Position numbers and translations under genes: made by a program
Origin: Lachnospiraceae bacterium
Lineage (GTDB): Bacteria > Bacillota > Clostridia > Lachnospirales > Lachnospiraceae
Direction: 5' to 3'
Length of the DNA stretch: 7,683 nt
NCBI GenBank assembly: GCA_021204285.1
Contig: JAJPZP010000093.1
Location: forward strand, 1 to 7,683
Shown: in pieces, positions 1 through 5,980 of the stretch
Layout of the letters: each line of letters begins with the position of its first letter
How positions within the stretch are numbered: position 1 is the stretch's first letter
The notes under the pieces: model-generated
Database searches by the model: none
What the model was told of the DNA's origin: nothing
What the model saw: the letters and a program-made list of their open reading frames with translations, nothing else

Positions 1-14
1 TGTTTGCTGTACCG

Positions 15-50
15 TTAAGTTAATGGATACCCTCTACTCTTCGTTTTCAA
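15..50 (-). other. Possible 11-codon ORF behind a strong Shine-Dalgarno, downstream of dnaX
   Basis: Downstream of the dnaX stop, minus-strand reading shows a near-perfect ribosome binding site (AGGAGGAG, complement of 57-64). It is followed after about 6 to 8 nt by a TTG at 50-48. The frame reads 11 codons (MKTKSRGYPLT) and stops at TAA (17-15). The other two frames after this site also stop quickly, so it does not start a long gene inside the window. It could be a leader peptide, a decoy, or the upstream region of the next gene, which in related genomes would be the ebfC/yaaK nucleoid protein. Seen: the site and the frame. Translation is only inferred. Confidence 0.25.
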
Positions 51-96
51 TCTTCTCTCCTCCTGCTGTTCTGAATTATATTCTTTCTGTCAGCGA

Positions 97-1647
97 TCAT
101 TCGCTGTCCACTTCAATCTCCATATCAATCAGTCCCGACAGATCCAGAACCGCTTCCTCCGGCCTCGGGTCACTGTGCGGTGTGTGCACCTTAATGCTCA
201 TTCGTACCTGCATCTCTTTTTCCACCAGTCGTTCGAGATCCTGCGCAAGTGCCTGTTCATCCACTGGCAGCTCCCTGCTGAGAATAATCTCCGCTCCCAA
301 ACGATCCGGCAGCTCCCTGCACGCCGCACCCTTCAGCTGCTGCGCCTGCATACCTCCAAGCTTTTTCCGGAACTCCTGAAAACGCTTTACAAACTGCTGC
401 ACATCCTCTGAAAGCGCCTCCGGCAGAAGTGTCTTCGGACGCGTAACCGATGCCTCGCCGGCCTCACGCACCGGCTGCGCGGCCACCGGAATCCCCTTCT
501 CCATTCGTTGTTCAAGCTGACTCACGCGCTGCAGCAATGAACTGTAGTCCTGCTCCATCGCCGGTCTGCACAGACGAATCAATGCAATCTCCACAAGCAC
601 ACGTTTCTGCGTCGAATAGCGCAGCTGTCCGGAGAGATCCGAAAGCACACGAATATAACGCATCAACGTCTCCGAATCACACAGGGAAGCCTCCTCCCTC
701 ATACGGACAAGGTTCTCCGAAGAGACGTCGACCAGTTCCTCCATCCCATCTCCGCTCTGCAGCATCAGCAGATTCCGGAGGTACCAGATAAAATCGGTCG
801 TGAACTGGGACAGTTCTCTTCCCTGCAGGATAACCTTCTCTATGCCACTGATAACCTTCGTCAGATTCCGTGCGCAGATCTGCCGGAACAGCTCACTGAA
901 CACATCAATATCTACCGCGCCGAGCACCTCCAGCACGTGATCATAAGTCAGCTTCTCTCCGAGGTAGAATGCGATACACTGATCCAGCAGGCTTAAAGCG
1001 TCGCGCAATGATCCATCCGCCGCCTTCGCAATATAGGCAAGCGCGCGGTCCTCCGCCTCCACCTGTTCCGCGACCATCAGCTCTTTCATACGCGCCATGA
1101 TCGTATCTGCCGTGATCCTTCGGAAATCATAACGCTGGCAGCGCGACAGAATCGTCACCGGCACCTTATGAACGTCCGTCGTCGCCAGAATAAAAATCAC
1201 ATAAGACGGCGGCTCCTCCAGTGTCTTCAGCAATGCGTTGAACGCTGCCGGCGTGATCATATGTGCCTCATCGATGATGTAAACCTTATACTTTCCTTCT
1301 GTAGGAGAGTAGGATACCTCCTCACGGATCTCGCGGATATTATCGACGCCATTATTGGAAGCTCCGTCAATCTCGATCACATTCATTGATGCGCCTGACG
1401 AAATCGCACGGCAGGAAGCACACTCCCCGCAGGGGCTGCCGTCCACGGGATGCTCGCAGTTTACCGCCTTTGCGAATATCTTCGCGACCGTCGTTTTACC
1501 AGTACCCCGTGTCCCGCAAAACAGATACGCGTGGCCAACACGATCCGCGCGAATCTGATTTTTCAGGGTGGTCACAATGTGATCCTGTCCCTTCACATCC
1601 GGAAATTTCGTCGGCCGAAACTTCCGGTACAGCGCTGTATAAGACAT
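97..1647 (-). CDS. dnaX: DNA polymerase III subunit gamma/tau (clamp loader ATPase)
   Basis: This is the AAA+ motor subunit of the clamp loader, which loads the beta sliding clamp at primed sites and organises the replisome in the cytoplasm. The 516-residue product opens with the family signature MSYTALYRKFRP. Walker A is GTRGTGKTT (residues 45-53), the zinc-binding cysteines are C64, C73, C76 and C79, Walker B with DEAH is at 122-129, the SRC arginine-finger motif is at 168-170, and the sensor 2 region GSLRDALSLLDQ is at 212-223. Residues about 240-362 fit the collar domain. A short, charged C-terminal part follows, making it somewhat shorter than B. subtilis DnaX (about 560). GGAG lies 8 nt before the ATG, partly inside the end of pfkA, whose stop is 3 nt upstream, so the two are probably co-transcribed. 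I see no canonical A AAA AAG frameshift heptamer, so only one product is predicted. Confidence 0.97.
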   Translation of the reverse strand: MSYTALYRKFRPTKFPDVKGQDHIVTTLKNQIRADRVGHAYLFCGTRGTGKTTVAKIFAKAVNCEHPVDGSPCGECASCRAISSGASMNVIEIDGASNNGVDNIREIREEVSYSPTEGKYKVYIIDEAHMITPAAFNALLKTLEEPPSYVIFILATTDVHKVPVTILSRCQRYDFRRITADTIMARMKELMVAEQVEAEDRALAYIAKAADGSLRDALSLLDQCIAFYLGEKLTYDHVLEVLGAVDIDVFSELFRQICARNLTKVISGIEKVILQGRELSQFTTDFIWYLRNLLMLQSGDGMEELVDVSSENLVRMREEASLCDSETLMRYIRVLSDLSGQLRYSTQKRVLVEIALIRLCRPAMEQDYSSLLQRVSQLEQRMEKGIPVAAQPVREAGEASVTRPKTLLPEALSEDVQQFVKRFQEFRKKLGGMQAQQLKGAACRELPDRLGAEIILSRELPVDEQALAQDLERLVEKEMQVRMSIKVHTPHSDPRPEEAVLDLSGLIDMEIEVDSE

Positions 1648-1650
1648 TCT

Positions 1651-2727
1651 TTAATCTCCAAAGCTGATTCCTGTCAGCTTCACTTCCTCTATAATACCGG
1701 AATCCGGATCTACCATCTTCAGACGACCGGCCACTTCGCCAAGCGGCACCTTGCAGGTCTCACCGTTTACAATTGCCACCATATAGCCATATTCCTTGTC
1801 AATGATCAGCTTCGCCGCCCGTGCACCGAGCCTGGTAGAAAGCACACGATCGTATGGATCCGGCGAACCGCCTCTCTGCATATGACCGGGAACGGTCACA
1901 CGTACATCTGCTCCCGTCTTTTCCTTAATCTGCTCCGCTATCTCATATGACACGGACGGATACGGATAGCTGGCCATTTTCGCCTTATATTCCTTTTTTG
2001 AAAGAGCTGCGTTTTCCTTCGAGATTGCACCTTCCGCAACCGCCAGGATCGTGAATCCCTTCTTTGCGTGGTTACGCCTTGCAATCGCTTCACAGACCTT
2101 ATCGATATCATAGGGGATCTCCGGAATCAGTACAATATCCGCACCACCCGCGATGCCTGCATGAAGTGTGAGCCAGCCTACCTTATGCCCCATGACCTCG
2201 ACGATGAAGACTCTTCCGTGAGACGCCGCCGTCGTATGAATACAGTCAATACAATCTGTTGCGATGTCCACCGCACTCTGGAAGCCGAAAGTCATGTCCG
2301 TACCCCAGATATCATTGTCGATCGTCTTGGGCAGATGAATAATATTCAGTCCCTCTTCGCGCAACAGATTGGCCGTCTTCTCCGTACCGTTCCCACCAAG
2401 GATGACCAGACAGTCAAGTCCCAGCCTGCGATAATTCTGCTTCATCGCCTCAACCTTATTAAGACCATTCTCATCCGGATCCTTCATACTCTTGAAGGAC
2501 TGCCTCGAACTTCCAAGAATCGTGCCGCCCTTTGTGAGAATCCCTGAGAAATCCCTCGAACTCATCATCCGGTACTCATTGTAAATCAGGCCCTTATAAC
2601 CCTCCTCAAAGCCGTAAATTTCCACATCCCCATTCAATCCGTTGTAAAGGCCCTTCACTACGCCACGCATCGTCGCATTCAGCGCCTGACAGTCCCCCCC
2701 GCTCGTCAACATACCCACACGTTTCAT
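1651..2727 (-). CDS. pfkA: 6-phosphofructokinase, probably ATP-dependent, group III type
   Basis: This enzyme phosphorylates fructose 6-phosphate to fructose 1,6-bisphosphate, the committed step of glycolysis. The 358 residues carry the phosphofructokinase motifs in order: TSGGD (8-12), GGTILGSSR (67-75), GGNGT (111-115), PKTIDND (133-139, D137 as catalytic base), SHGR (169-172), VEVMGH (176-181), AEG (231-233) and PGHMQRGGSP (280-289). Aligned by motif to E. coli PfkA, the sugar-phosphate contacts R75, R172, E232, R276, H282 and R285 are all kept. G114, at the E. coli G104 position, argues for ATP. K134, at the G124 position, is the residue found in PPi-dependent and group III enzymes. N113 replaces the Mg-ATP aspartate D103, so the donor is not certain. 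AAGGAG lies about 9 nt before the ATG. The gene has its own promoter and a structured leader, and it runs directly into dnaX. Confidence 0.95.
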   Translation of the reverse strand: MKRVGMLTSGGDCQALNATMRGVVKGLYNGLNGDVEIYGFEEGYKGLIYNEYRMMSSRDFSGILTKGGTILGSSRQSFKSMKDPDENGLNKVEAMKQNYRRLGLDCLVILGGNGTEKTANLLREEGLNIIHLPKTIDNDIWGTDMTFGFQSAVDIATDCIDCIHTTAASHGRVFIVEVMGHKVGWLTLHAGIAGGADIVLIPEIPYDIDKVCEAIARRNHAKKGFTILAVAEGAISKENAALSKKEYKAKMASYPYPSVSYEIAEQIKEKTGADVRVTVPGHMQRGGSPDPYDRVLSTRLGARAAKLIIDKEYGYMVAIVNGETCKVPLGEVAGRLKMVDPDSGIIEEVKLTGISFGD

Positions 2728-2775
2728 AAGCCCTGTCTCCTTCTCTTATTATACTATTAAAGCTCCGGGCGGCGG

Positions 2776-2812
2776 CTACATGGACTGCATGTCTGTATGC
2801 AGGGACACATAG
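2776..2812 (-). promoter_or_regulatory. Two-tier hairpin in the pfkA 5' leader
   Basis: In the transcript sense this leader segment pairs CTATGTG with CATGTAG (7 pairs including two G-U). After a small internal loop it pairs CTGCAT with ATGCAG (6 perfect pairs) around a 6-nt loop. It sits about 50 nt before the pfkA start codon and roughly 17 nt after the predicted transcription start, and no U-tract follows, so it is not an intrinsic terminator. It could stabilise the mRNA 5' end or bind a regulator. The role is inferred, only the pairing is seen. I do not recognise it as a known riboswitch class. Confidence 0.5.
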
Positions 2813-2835
2813 ACATCGGACGGACTTTTATGCTC

Positions 2836-2864
2836 ATTATAACCCACTCATCACTTTTCCACAA
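2836..2864 (-). promoter_or_regulatory. Predicted sigma-A promoter of pfkA-dnaX
   Basis: On the minus strand TTGTGG (complement of 2859-2864) and a perfect TATAAT (complement of 2836-2841) are separated by exactly 17 nt. The -35 box is weak (TTG kept), the -10 box is consensus. Transcription would start near 2829, giving a leader of about 100 nt before pfkA. It lies just downstream of the SRP RNA terminator, as expected for an independent transcription unit. Confidence 0.65.
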
Positions 2865-2865
2865 G

Positions 2866-2908
2866 AAAAATAAAAGCCCCGGGCAGCGCTGTGCGCTGTT
2901 CCCAGAGC
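2866..2908 (-). terminator. Intrinsic terminator of the SRP RNA
   Basis: In transcript sense GCTCTGGG pairs with CCCGGGGC (two G-U pairs), and inside it CAGCGC pairs with GCGCTG around an ACA loop, giving a long GC-rich stem. TTTTATTTTT follows directly (complement of 2866-2875). It ends about 20 nt beyond the mature SRP RNA 3' end. This separates the RNA gene from the pfkA promoter. Confidence 0.9.
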
Positions 2909-2929
2909 AAACCAGAAAATATCCTTTAA

Positions 2930-3196
2930 ATCCGTGCATCCTGCTTTGAACCGCCGACCCGCACGTTACCTGTACAGTTAACTCAGCCCAGGCACCCTCA
3001 CGGCACACAAAAGGTCCCGCTTAGTGCTGCTTTGTTCCCAACCTGACACGGTTCACGGGTTTCTGTTGCGTAAGACCCGGACATCAATGCCACTTATACA
3101 GGGCTGCTACGAGCCGGACAGCCCGGGGCAGGATATCACCCCTACTAAGGCGGATTGTAGGTACAGGGCACCGCCATCTCCCCGGCTGCACGGAAT
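2930..3196 (-). ncRNA. ffs: Signal recognition particle RNA, large (Alu-containing) bacterial type
   Basis: This is the RNA scaffold of the signal recognition particle. It binds Ffh and targets nascent membrane and secreted proteins to the translocase. The 5' part has the Alu-domain landmarks of Gram-positive SRP RNA (GGGGAGATGGCGG, then TGCCCTGTACC and CAATCCGCC). The Ffh-binding helix 8 reads GTGAACC, GTCAGG, a GGAA tetraloop, then AGCAGCA, complement of about 3024-3057. The 5' CCGTGC (complement of 3188-3193) pairs with the 3' GCACGG (complement of 2932-2937), closing the molecule at about 267 nt, close to the 271-nt B. subtilis scRNA. In helix 8 the pairs flanking the tetraloop are TTG/CAA instead of the common TCC/GGA, a base-paired substitution. 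The end points are estimated from the promoter and the closing helix. The open reading frames crossing this stretch (2757-3008 and 3107-3445, minus) are not genes. Confidence 0.95.
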
Positions 3197-3202
3197 GTTA
3201 TC

Positions 3203-3231
3203 AGTATAGCGTCTTTCAAAGCCTTTGTCAA
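3203..3231 (-). promoter_or_regulatory. Strong sigma-A promoter of the SRP RNA
   Basis: On the minus strand there is a perfect TTGACA (complement of 3226-3231), a 17-nt spacer and TATACT (complement of 3203-3208), one base off consensus. The predicted start near 3196 coincides with the 5' end of the SRP RNA. The -35 box begins about 10 nt beyond the tadA stop, and I see no terminator between tadA and this promoter, so tadA read-through could add to SRP RNA transcription. Confidence 0.9.
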
Positions 3232-3240
3232 ACAGAGCCT

Positions 3241-3705
3241 TTATTTTCGTTCCCTTAATTTTCGGAAAAAACTGCTCAGCATCTCTGAACATTCTCTTTC
3301 CAGTACACTCTCTGTCAGTTCCACCTGATGGTTGAAAGCCGGGACATGCAGAAGATCCAGAACGGAACCCGCGCAGCCCGCCTTCGGATTGCGCGCACCG
3401 ATCACCAGCCGCGGAATACGCGCCTGTATAATGGCTCCGGCGCACATCTGACAGGGCTCCAGCGTGACATACATGGTACAGTCCTCGAGTCTCCAGTCTC
3501 CAACTACACGGCTGGCCTTGCGAATTGCAGACAGCTCTGCGTGCGCCAGTGTATTTTTGTCGGTATTTCTTCGATTGTAACCCCTTGCGATGATATGGCC
3601 ATCCTTCACAATCACACAGCCGATCGGCACCTCGTCAAGCTTTTCCGCCTTCCGCGCCTGCCGGATTGCTTCTTTCATATAGCTCTCGTCTTCTGTCAGT
3701 TTCAT
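3241..3705 (-). CDS. tadA: tRNA-specific adenosine deaminase (A34 to inosine)
   Basis: This enzyme deaminates adenosine 34 in the anticodon of tRNA-Arg(ACG) to inosine, allowing wobble decoding. The 154-residue product has the cytidine/deoxycytidylate deaminase zinc site: HAE at 55-57 (H55 ligand, E57 proton shuttle) and PCQMC at 84-88 (C85 and C88 ligands). The N-terminus (MKLTEDESYMKEAIRQARKAE) lines up with B. subtilis TadA, and the length is typical. I chose the ATG at 3705 because GGGGAG precedes it by about 8 nt and because of this family match. The longer frame to 3762 adds 19 residues that do not fit the family. With this start the first 71 nt overlap the 3' end of the upstream gene in another frame. 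The SRP RNA promoter follows directly. tRNA editing is normally essential. Confidence 0.95.
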   Translation of the reverse strand: MKLTEDESYMKEAIRQARKAEKLDEVPIGCVIVKDGHIIARGYNRRNTDKNTLAHAELSAIRKASRVVGDWRLEDCTMYVTLEPCQMCAGAIIQARIPRLVIGARNPKAGCAGSVLDLLHVPAFNHQVELTESVLERECSEMLSSFFRKLRERK

Positions 3706-4159
3706 TCCGATCGCTCCCCTCACAACTTCCAAACCACGGGCAGGAGATGCACTTCTCCCCACCCTTCGGATACAGCAGGAAACGATTTACATCCACCGGA
3801 TAATCGTCCCACTCCGCTACATAATCCCGTCCACCCGGACGTCGCACCCACAGGCCGCGAATCTGATCAAAGCTCACTCCTTTTCCAAGAATATTATCTG
3901 TGGAGACACTGCCCTGCCATTCAAGCGCACCATTTCGCCGTTCCAGCTCTCCCACCGGAATACCCACCGCCCGATTGCGGTGATAAAAATAGAGAAAAAC
4001 CTTTCCGGCCTGTTCATCCGCATGGCAGTATCCCTTCAGATGTATCGCGAGCCTGCACCGTCCGGCCCGCTCCTCCGCTTTAACGAAGCCTGCATTCCGA
4101 TATGGCTCCCCATGCTCATAGGCATAGAGATAAGCTATCTGCCTTCTGTATTCCTGCAT
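3635..4159 (-). CDS. Uncharacterised protein between rsmA and tadA (resembles DUF6128-type Lachnospiraceae proteins)
   Basis: I do not know a function for this 174-residue protein. The N-terminal half (YRRQIAYLYAYEHG, then NAGFVKAEERAGRCRLAIHLKG) and the EWDDYPVD segment (116-123) look like a family of uncharacterised proteins seen in Lachnospiraceae, which I tentatively equate with DUF6128 from memory. No signal peptide or membrane segment is visible, so it is probably cytoplasmic. The C-terminus has C137-x2-C140-P-x4-C146, a possible metal or Fe-S ligand set with a fourth ligand unclear, followed by a hydrophilic tail. The start is supported by AGGAGG 7 nt before the ATG. That site and the ATG lie inside a strong hairpin. 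The last 23 codons overlap tadA in another frame, and tadA's ribosome binding site lies within this gene. Translation coupled to rsmA and tadA is inferred. Confidence 0.8.
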   Translation of the reverse strand: MQEYRRQIAYLYAYEHGEPYRNAGFVKAEERAGRCRLAIHLKGYCHADEQAGKVFLYFYHRNRAVGIPVGELERRNGALEWQGSVSTDNILGKGVSFDQIRGLWVRRPGGRDYVAEWDDYPVDVNRFLLYPKGGEKCISCPWFGSCEGSDRNETDRRRELYERSNPAGAEGGKA

Positions 4160-4195
4160 AGAATCCCCTCCTGTCCTTCGGGGCTATTCTATGCA
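4155..4195 (-). promoter_or_regulatory. Hairpin burying the start codon and Shine-Dalgarno of the 4159-3635 gene
   Basis: A perfect 10-nt inverted repeat, TGCATAGAAT (4155-4164) and ATTCTATGCA (4186-4195), encloses a second stem of CCCC (4165-4168) with GGGG (4180-4183). A 2-nt bulge (4184-4185) and an 11-nt loop complete it. In the transcript the ATG (complement of 4157-4159) lies in the 3' arm, the GGGG half of the AGGAGGGG ribosome binding site is in the inner stem, and the AGGA half is in the loop. The structure begins 13 nt after the rsmA stop. No U-tract follows, so it is not a terminator. A translational switch or coupling to rsmA translation is inferred. Confidence 0.7.
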
Positions 4196-4208
4196 TGTCC
4201 GAAAACAC

Positions 4209-5090
4209 TTATGTCCGGTTTTCCGCCGCCAGGTCGGAAAACCGTGCAAACTGCGATAAGCTCAGCGCCTCCCCGCGCACCGCAGCCGGCAATCCCATTT
4301 CTTCCAGAATCCGAGCGGCCATCTCCTTTGTAACTCCGGTCTCCGGGCTGTGGCTCACACTGTTCTGCAGGGTCTTTCGCCTCTGGTTGAAAGACGCCCT
4401 GATGATGCGAAACATCAGCTTCTCATCGCGCACTTCCACAGACGGCTCCGCGAGAAGCGAAAGCCGGATCACCGCAGAGCCCACCTTCGGCCTCGGCATA
4501 AAACAATTCTGCGGCACATAGGCTGCGATATACGGCTCCGCGTAATACTGCACAGCCAGCGACAGAGAACCATAATCTTTTGTCCCCGGCCCTGCCTGCA
4601 TCCGTTCTGCAACTTCCTTCTGAATCATGACCGTCATACTCTCTACCGGATCATGACGTTCCAGCAATCCCATAATGATGGGAGTTGTGATATAATAGGG
4701 AAGATTCGCCACAACTTTCACAGGCCGGCCACTGTTCATCTCTTCCACAAGCTGTCGAATATCCAGCTTCAGAATATCTCCCTGAATGACCGTTACATTT
4801 TCATAACCGGAAAGCGTCTCGTTTAAAATCGGAAGCAGTGCTCCATCAATCTCAACTGCTGCCACATGCCGGGCATGATACGCGAGATACTGTGTCAGTG
4901 TGCCAATACCGGGACCGATCTCGATCACAAAATCGTCCGGGCCAATCGCTGCAGCGCGAACAATTTTCTCCAGCACAGACTCGTCGATCAGAAAATTCTG
5001 CCCATACTTTTTCCGGAACACAAACTGATATTTCTGCAGGATCTCTATCGTATTCTTTGGATTTCCAAGGCTCGGAACTGGTCTGCTCAT
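4209..5090 (-). CDS. rsmA: 16S rRNA (adenine1518-N6/adenine1519-N6)-dimethyltransferase
   Basis: RsmA/KsgA uses S-adenosylmethionine to dimethylate two adjacent adenosines in the 3' terminal hairpin of 16S rRNA late in 30S assembly. Loss of this activity gives kasugamycin resistance. The 293-residue length matches B. subtilis KsgA (292). Motifs in order are KKYGQNFLID (27-36), SAM motif I IEIGPGIGTLT (56-66), the acidic ribose contact region VEID (79-82), GDIL (104-107), catalytic NLPYYITTPI (129-138), FMPRPKVGSAV (197-207) and FNQRRKTL (234-241). The start overlaps the tatD stop as ATGA, with GGGAGG about 10 nt upstream inside tatD, so translation is probably coupled. The next gene begins 49 nt downstream behind a hairpin. 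Confidence 0.97.
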   Translation of the reverse strand: MSRPVPSLGNPKNTIEILQKYQFVFRKKYGQNFLIDESVLEKIVRAAAIGPDDFVIEIGPGIGTLTQYLAYHARHVAAVEIDGALLPILNETLSGYENVTVIQGDILKLDIRQLVEEMNSGRPVKVVANLPYYITTPIIMGLLERHDPVESMTVMIQKEVAERMQAGPGTKDYGSLSLAVQYYAEPYIAAYVPQNCFMPRPKVGSAVIRLSLLAEPSVEVRDEKLMFRIIRASFNQRRKTLQNSVSHSPETGVTKEMAARILEEMGLPAAVRGEALSLSQFARFSDLAAENRT

Positions 5091-5869
5091 ACGTCGGTTT
5101 CCTCCCCGATTTTATAGAAACGTCTGGCATTCTCCTCTGTGACGCGAATCACTTCCTCCTCCGGTATTCCCTTCAATTCGCTGATCCTTCGCACCATGTA
5201 ATTCAGTTTCCCGGAATCGTTTCGCTTTCCCCGGAACGGAACCGGCGCAAGATAAGGACAATCCGTCTCAAGCAGTATCCGCTCCATCGGCAATTCCTCC
5301 AAAACCTCCTGCAGCTTCCTGGCATTTTTGAAGGTGAGAACACCTCCAATTCCGAAGTACAATCCCATCTTCAGATATTCGCGGGCCTGTTCCAAAGAAT
5401 AGGAATAACAGTGCATGACGACATGCATCCCCGGCCGGAATTCTGTCTTCACAATGTCAAGCGTATCTGCAGCAGCCTCCCGGCTGTGAATAATCACGGG
5501 CCTGTCAAGCTCCGCCGCGAGCCGGAACTGCCGGACAAACCACTCCTGCTGCAGCGCATGATTCTCCTTATCCCAGTAATAGTCCAGGCCAATCTCCCCG
5601 ACCGCGACAATCTTCGGTAGAGCAAGGTACTCGCGCAGTCGGGACAGTTTTTCCTCGTTCATCTCTCCCACACCGTCCGGATGCACACCGACAGCCCCAT
5701 AAATAAACGGATACTGCTCCGTAAGCTTTACCGTGCGATCACTGCTCTCCATATCCGCACCGACATTGACAACCGCGCCGATGCCCTGCTCATACAGGGA
5801 AGTAAGAAGAGCATCCCGATCCTCATCAAACGCGCTGTCATCATAATGGGCGTGTGTATCAAATATCAT
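5087..5869 (-). CDS. tatD: TatD-family metal-dependent hydrolase (DNase)
   Basis: This is a TIM-barrel metallohydrolase of the amidohydrolase superfamily. Family members act as 3'-5' exonucleases on DNA and RNA, and the exact substrate here is unknown. The 260 residues have the complete metal-site pattern: THAH near the N-terminus (H6, H8), GVHPD (61-65), GEIGLDYY (91-98, E92 bridging), IIHSRE (H128), MHCYS (H153) and LETDCPYLAPVP (D203). The length is typical for the family. GAGGTG lies about 6 nt before the ATG, which is followed by MIFDTHAHYDD, a standard start for this family. It is the first gene after the promoter at 5952-5924 and overlaps rsmA by 4 nt, a pairing common in Firmicutes. 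Confidence 0.95.
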   Translation of the reverse strand: MIFDTHAHYDDSAFDEDRDALLTSLYEQGIGAVVNVGADMESSDRTVKLTEQYPFIYGAVGVHPDGVGEMNEEKLSRLREYLALPKIVAVGEIGLDYYWDKENHALQQEWFVRQFRLAAELDRPVIIHSREAAADTLDIVKTEFRPGMHVVMHCYSYSLEQAREYLKMGLYFGIGGVLTFKNARKLQEVLEELPMERILLETDCPYLAPVPFRGKRNDSGKLNYMVRRISELKGIPEEEVIRVTEENARRFYKIGEETDV

Positions 5870-5923
5870 CGCTTCACCTCTGCGTCATCATACCTGCTTT
5901 ATAACTTTTATCTTCCGTATCAC

Positions 5924-5952
5924 AGTATACTGAATTCGCCGTGGCAATGCAA
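5924..5952 (-). promoter_or_regulatory. Predicted sigma-A promoter of tatD-rsmA-DUF-tadA
   Basis: On the minus strand TTGCAT (complement of 5947-5952) and TATACT (complement of 5924-5929) are 17 nt apart. Transcription would start near 5917, with a leader of about 48 nt. The 111-nt gap (5870-5980) otherwise holds only the tatD ribosome binding site. I see no convincing terminator for the upstream pilus operon, since the hairpin near 5963-5980 has only 4 clear pairs and no U-tract. Confidence 0.6.
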
Positions 5953-5980
5953 GTCCCTGACTCCCGGCTTCGAACACGGG

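Noticed and set aside
1..50. TTG-initiated start of ebfC/yaaK at 50
   Set aside because: The expected neighbour of dnaX is ebfC, and the encoded residues faintly recall its N-terminus, but the frame stops after 11 codons, so this cannot be supported.
355..375. AAA AAG in dnaX as a programmed -1 frameshift site
   Set aside because: The preceding base is G (CGG AAA AAG), so it is not the canonical A AAA AAG heptamer, and I see no obvious stimulatory stem.
2757..3008. 83-codon minus-strand frame
   Set aside because: It covers the 3' half of the SRP RNA and its terminator and has no recognisable protein features.
3107..3445. 112-codon minus-strand frame
   Set aside because: It spans the SRP RNA 5' half, its promoter and the tadA 3' end in another frame, so it is a shadow.
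3706..3762. Longer tadA starting at 3762
   Set aside because: The extra 19 residues do not match the family, and the ATG at 3705 has a better ribosome binding site and the expected N-terminus.
3328..4083. Long plus-strand frame of 251 codons, and a similar one at 4838-5620
   Set aside because: They run antisense to tadA/DUF and to rsmA/tatD, which have full family motifs. Composition is typical of antisense frames in GC-rich coding DNA.
5870..5890. Tiny upstream ORF (ATGATGACG...) before tatD
   Set aside because: Five codons with no properly spaced ribosome binding site; its end simply overlaps the tatD Shine-Dalgarno.
5963..5980. Hairpin after the FHA gene as a terminator
   Set aside because: Only four solid pairs (CCCG/CGGG) around a TTCGAA-containing loop, with no U-tract.
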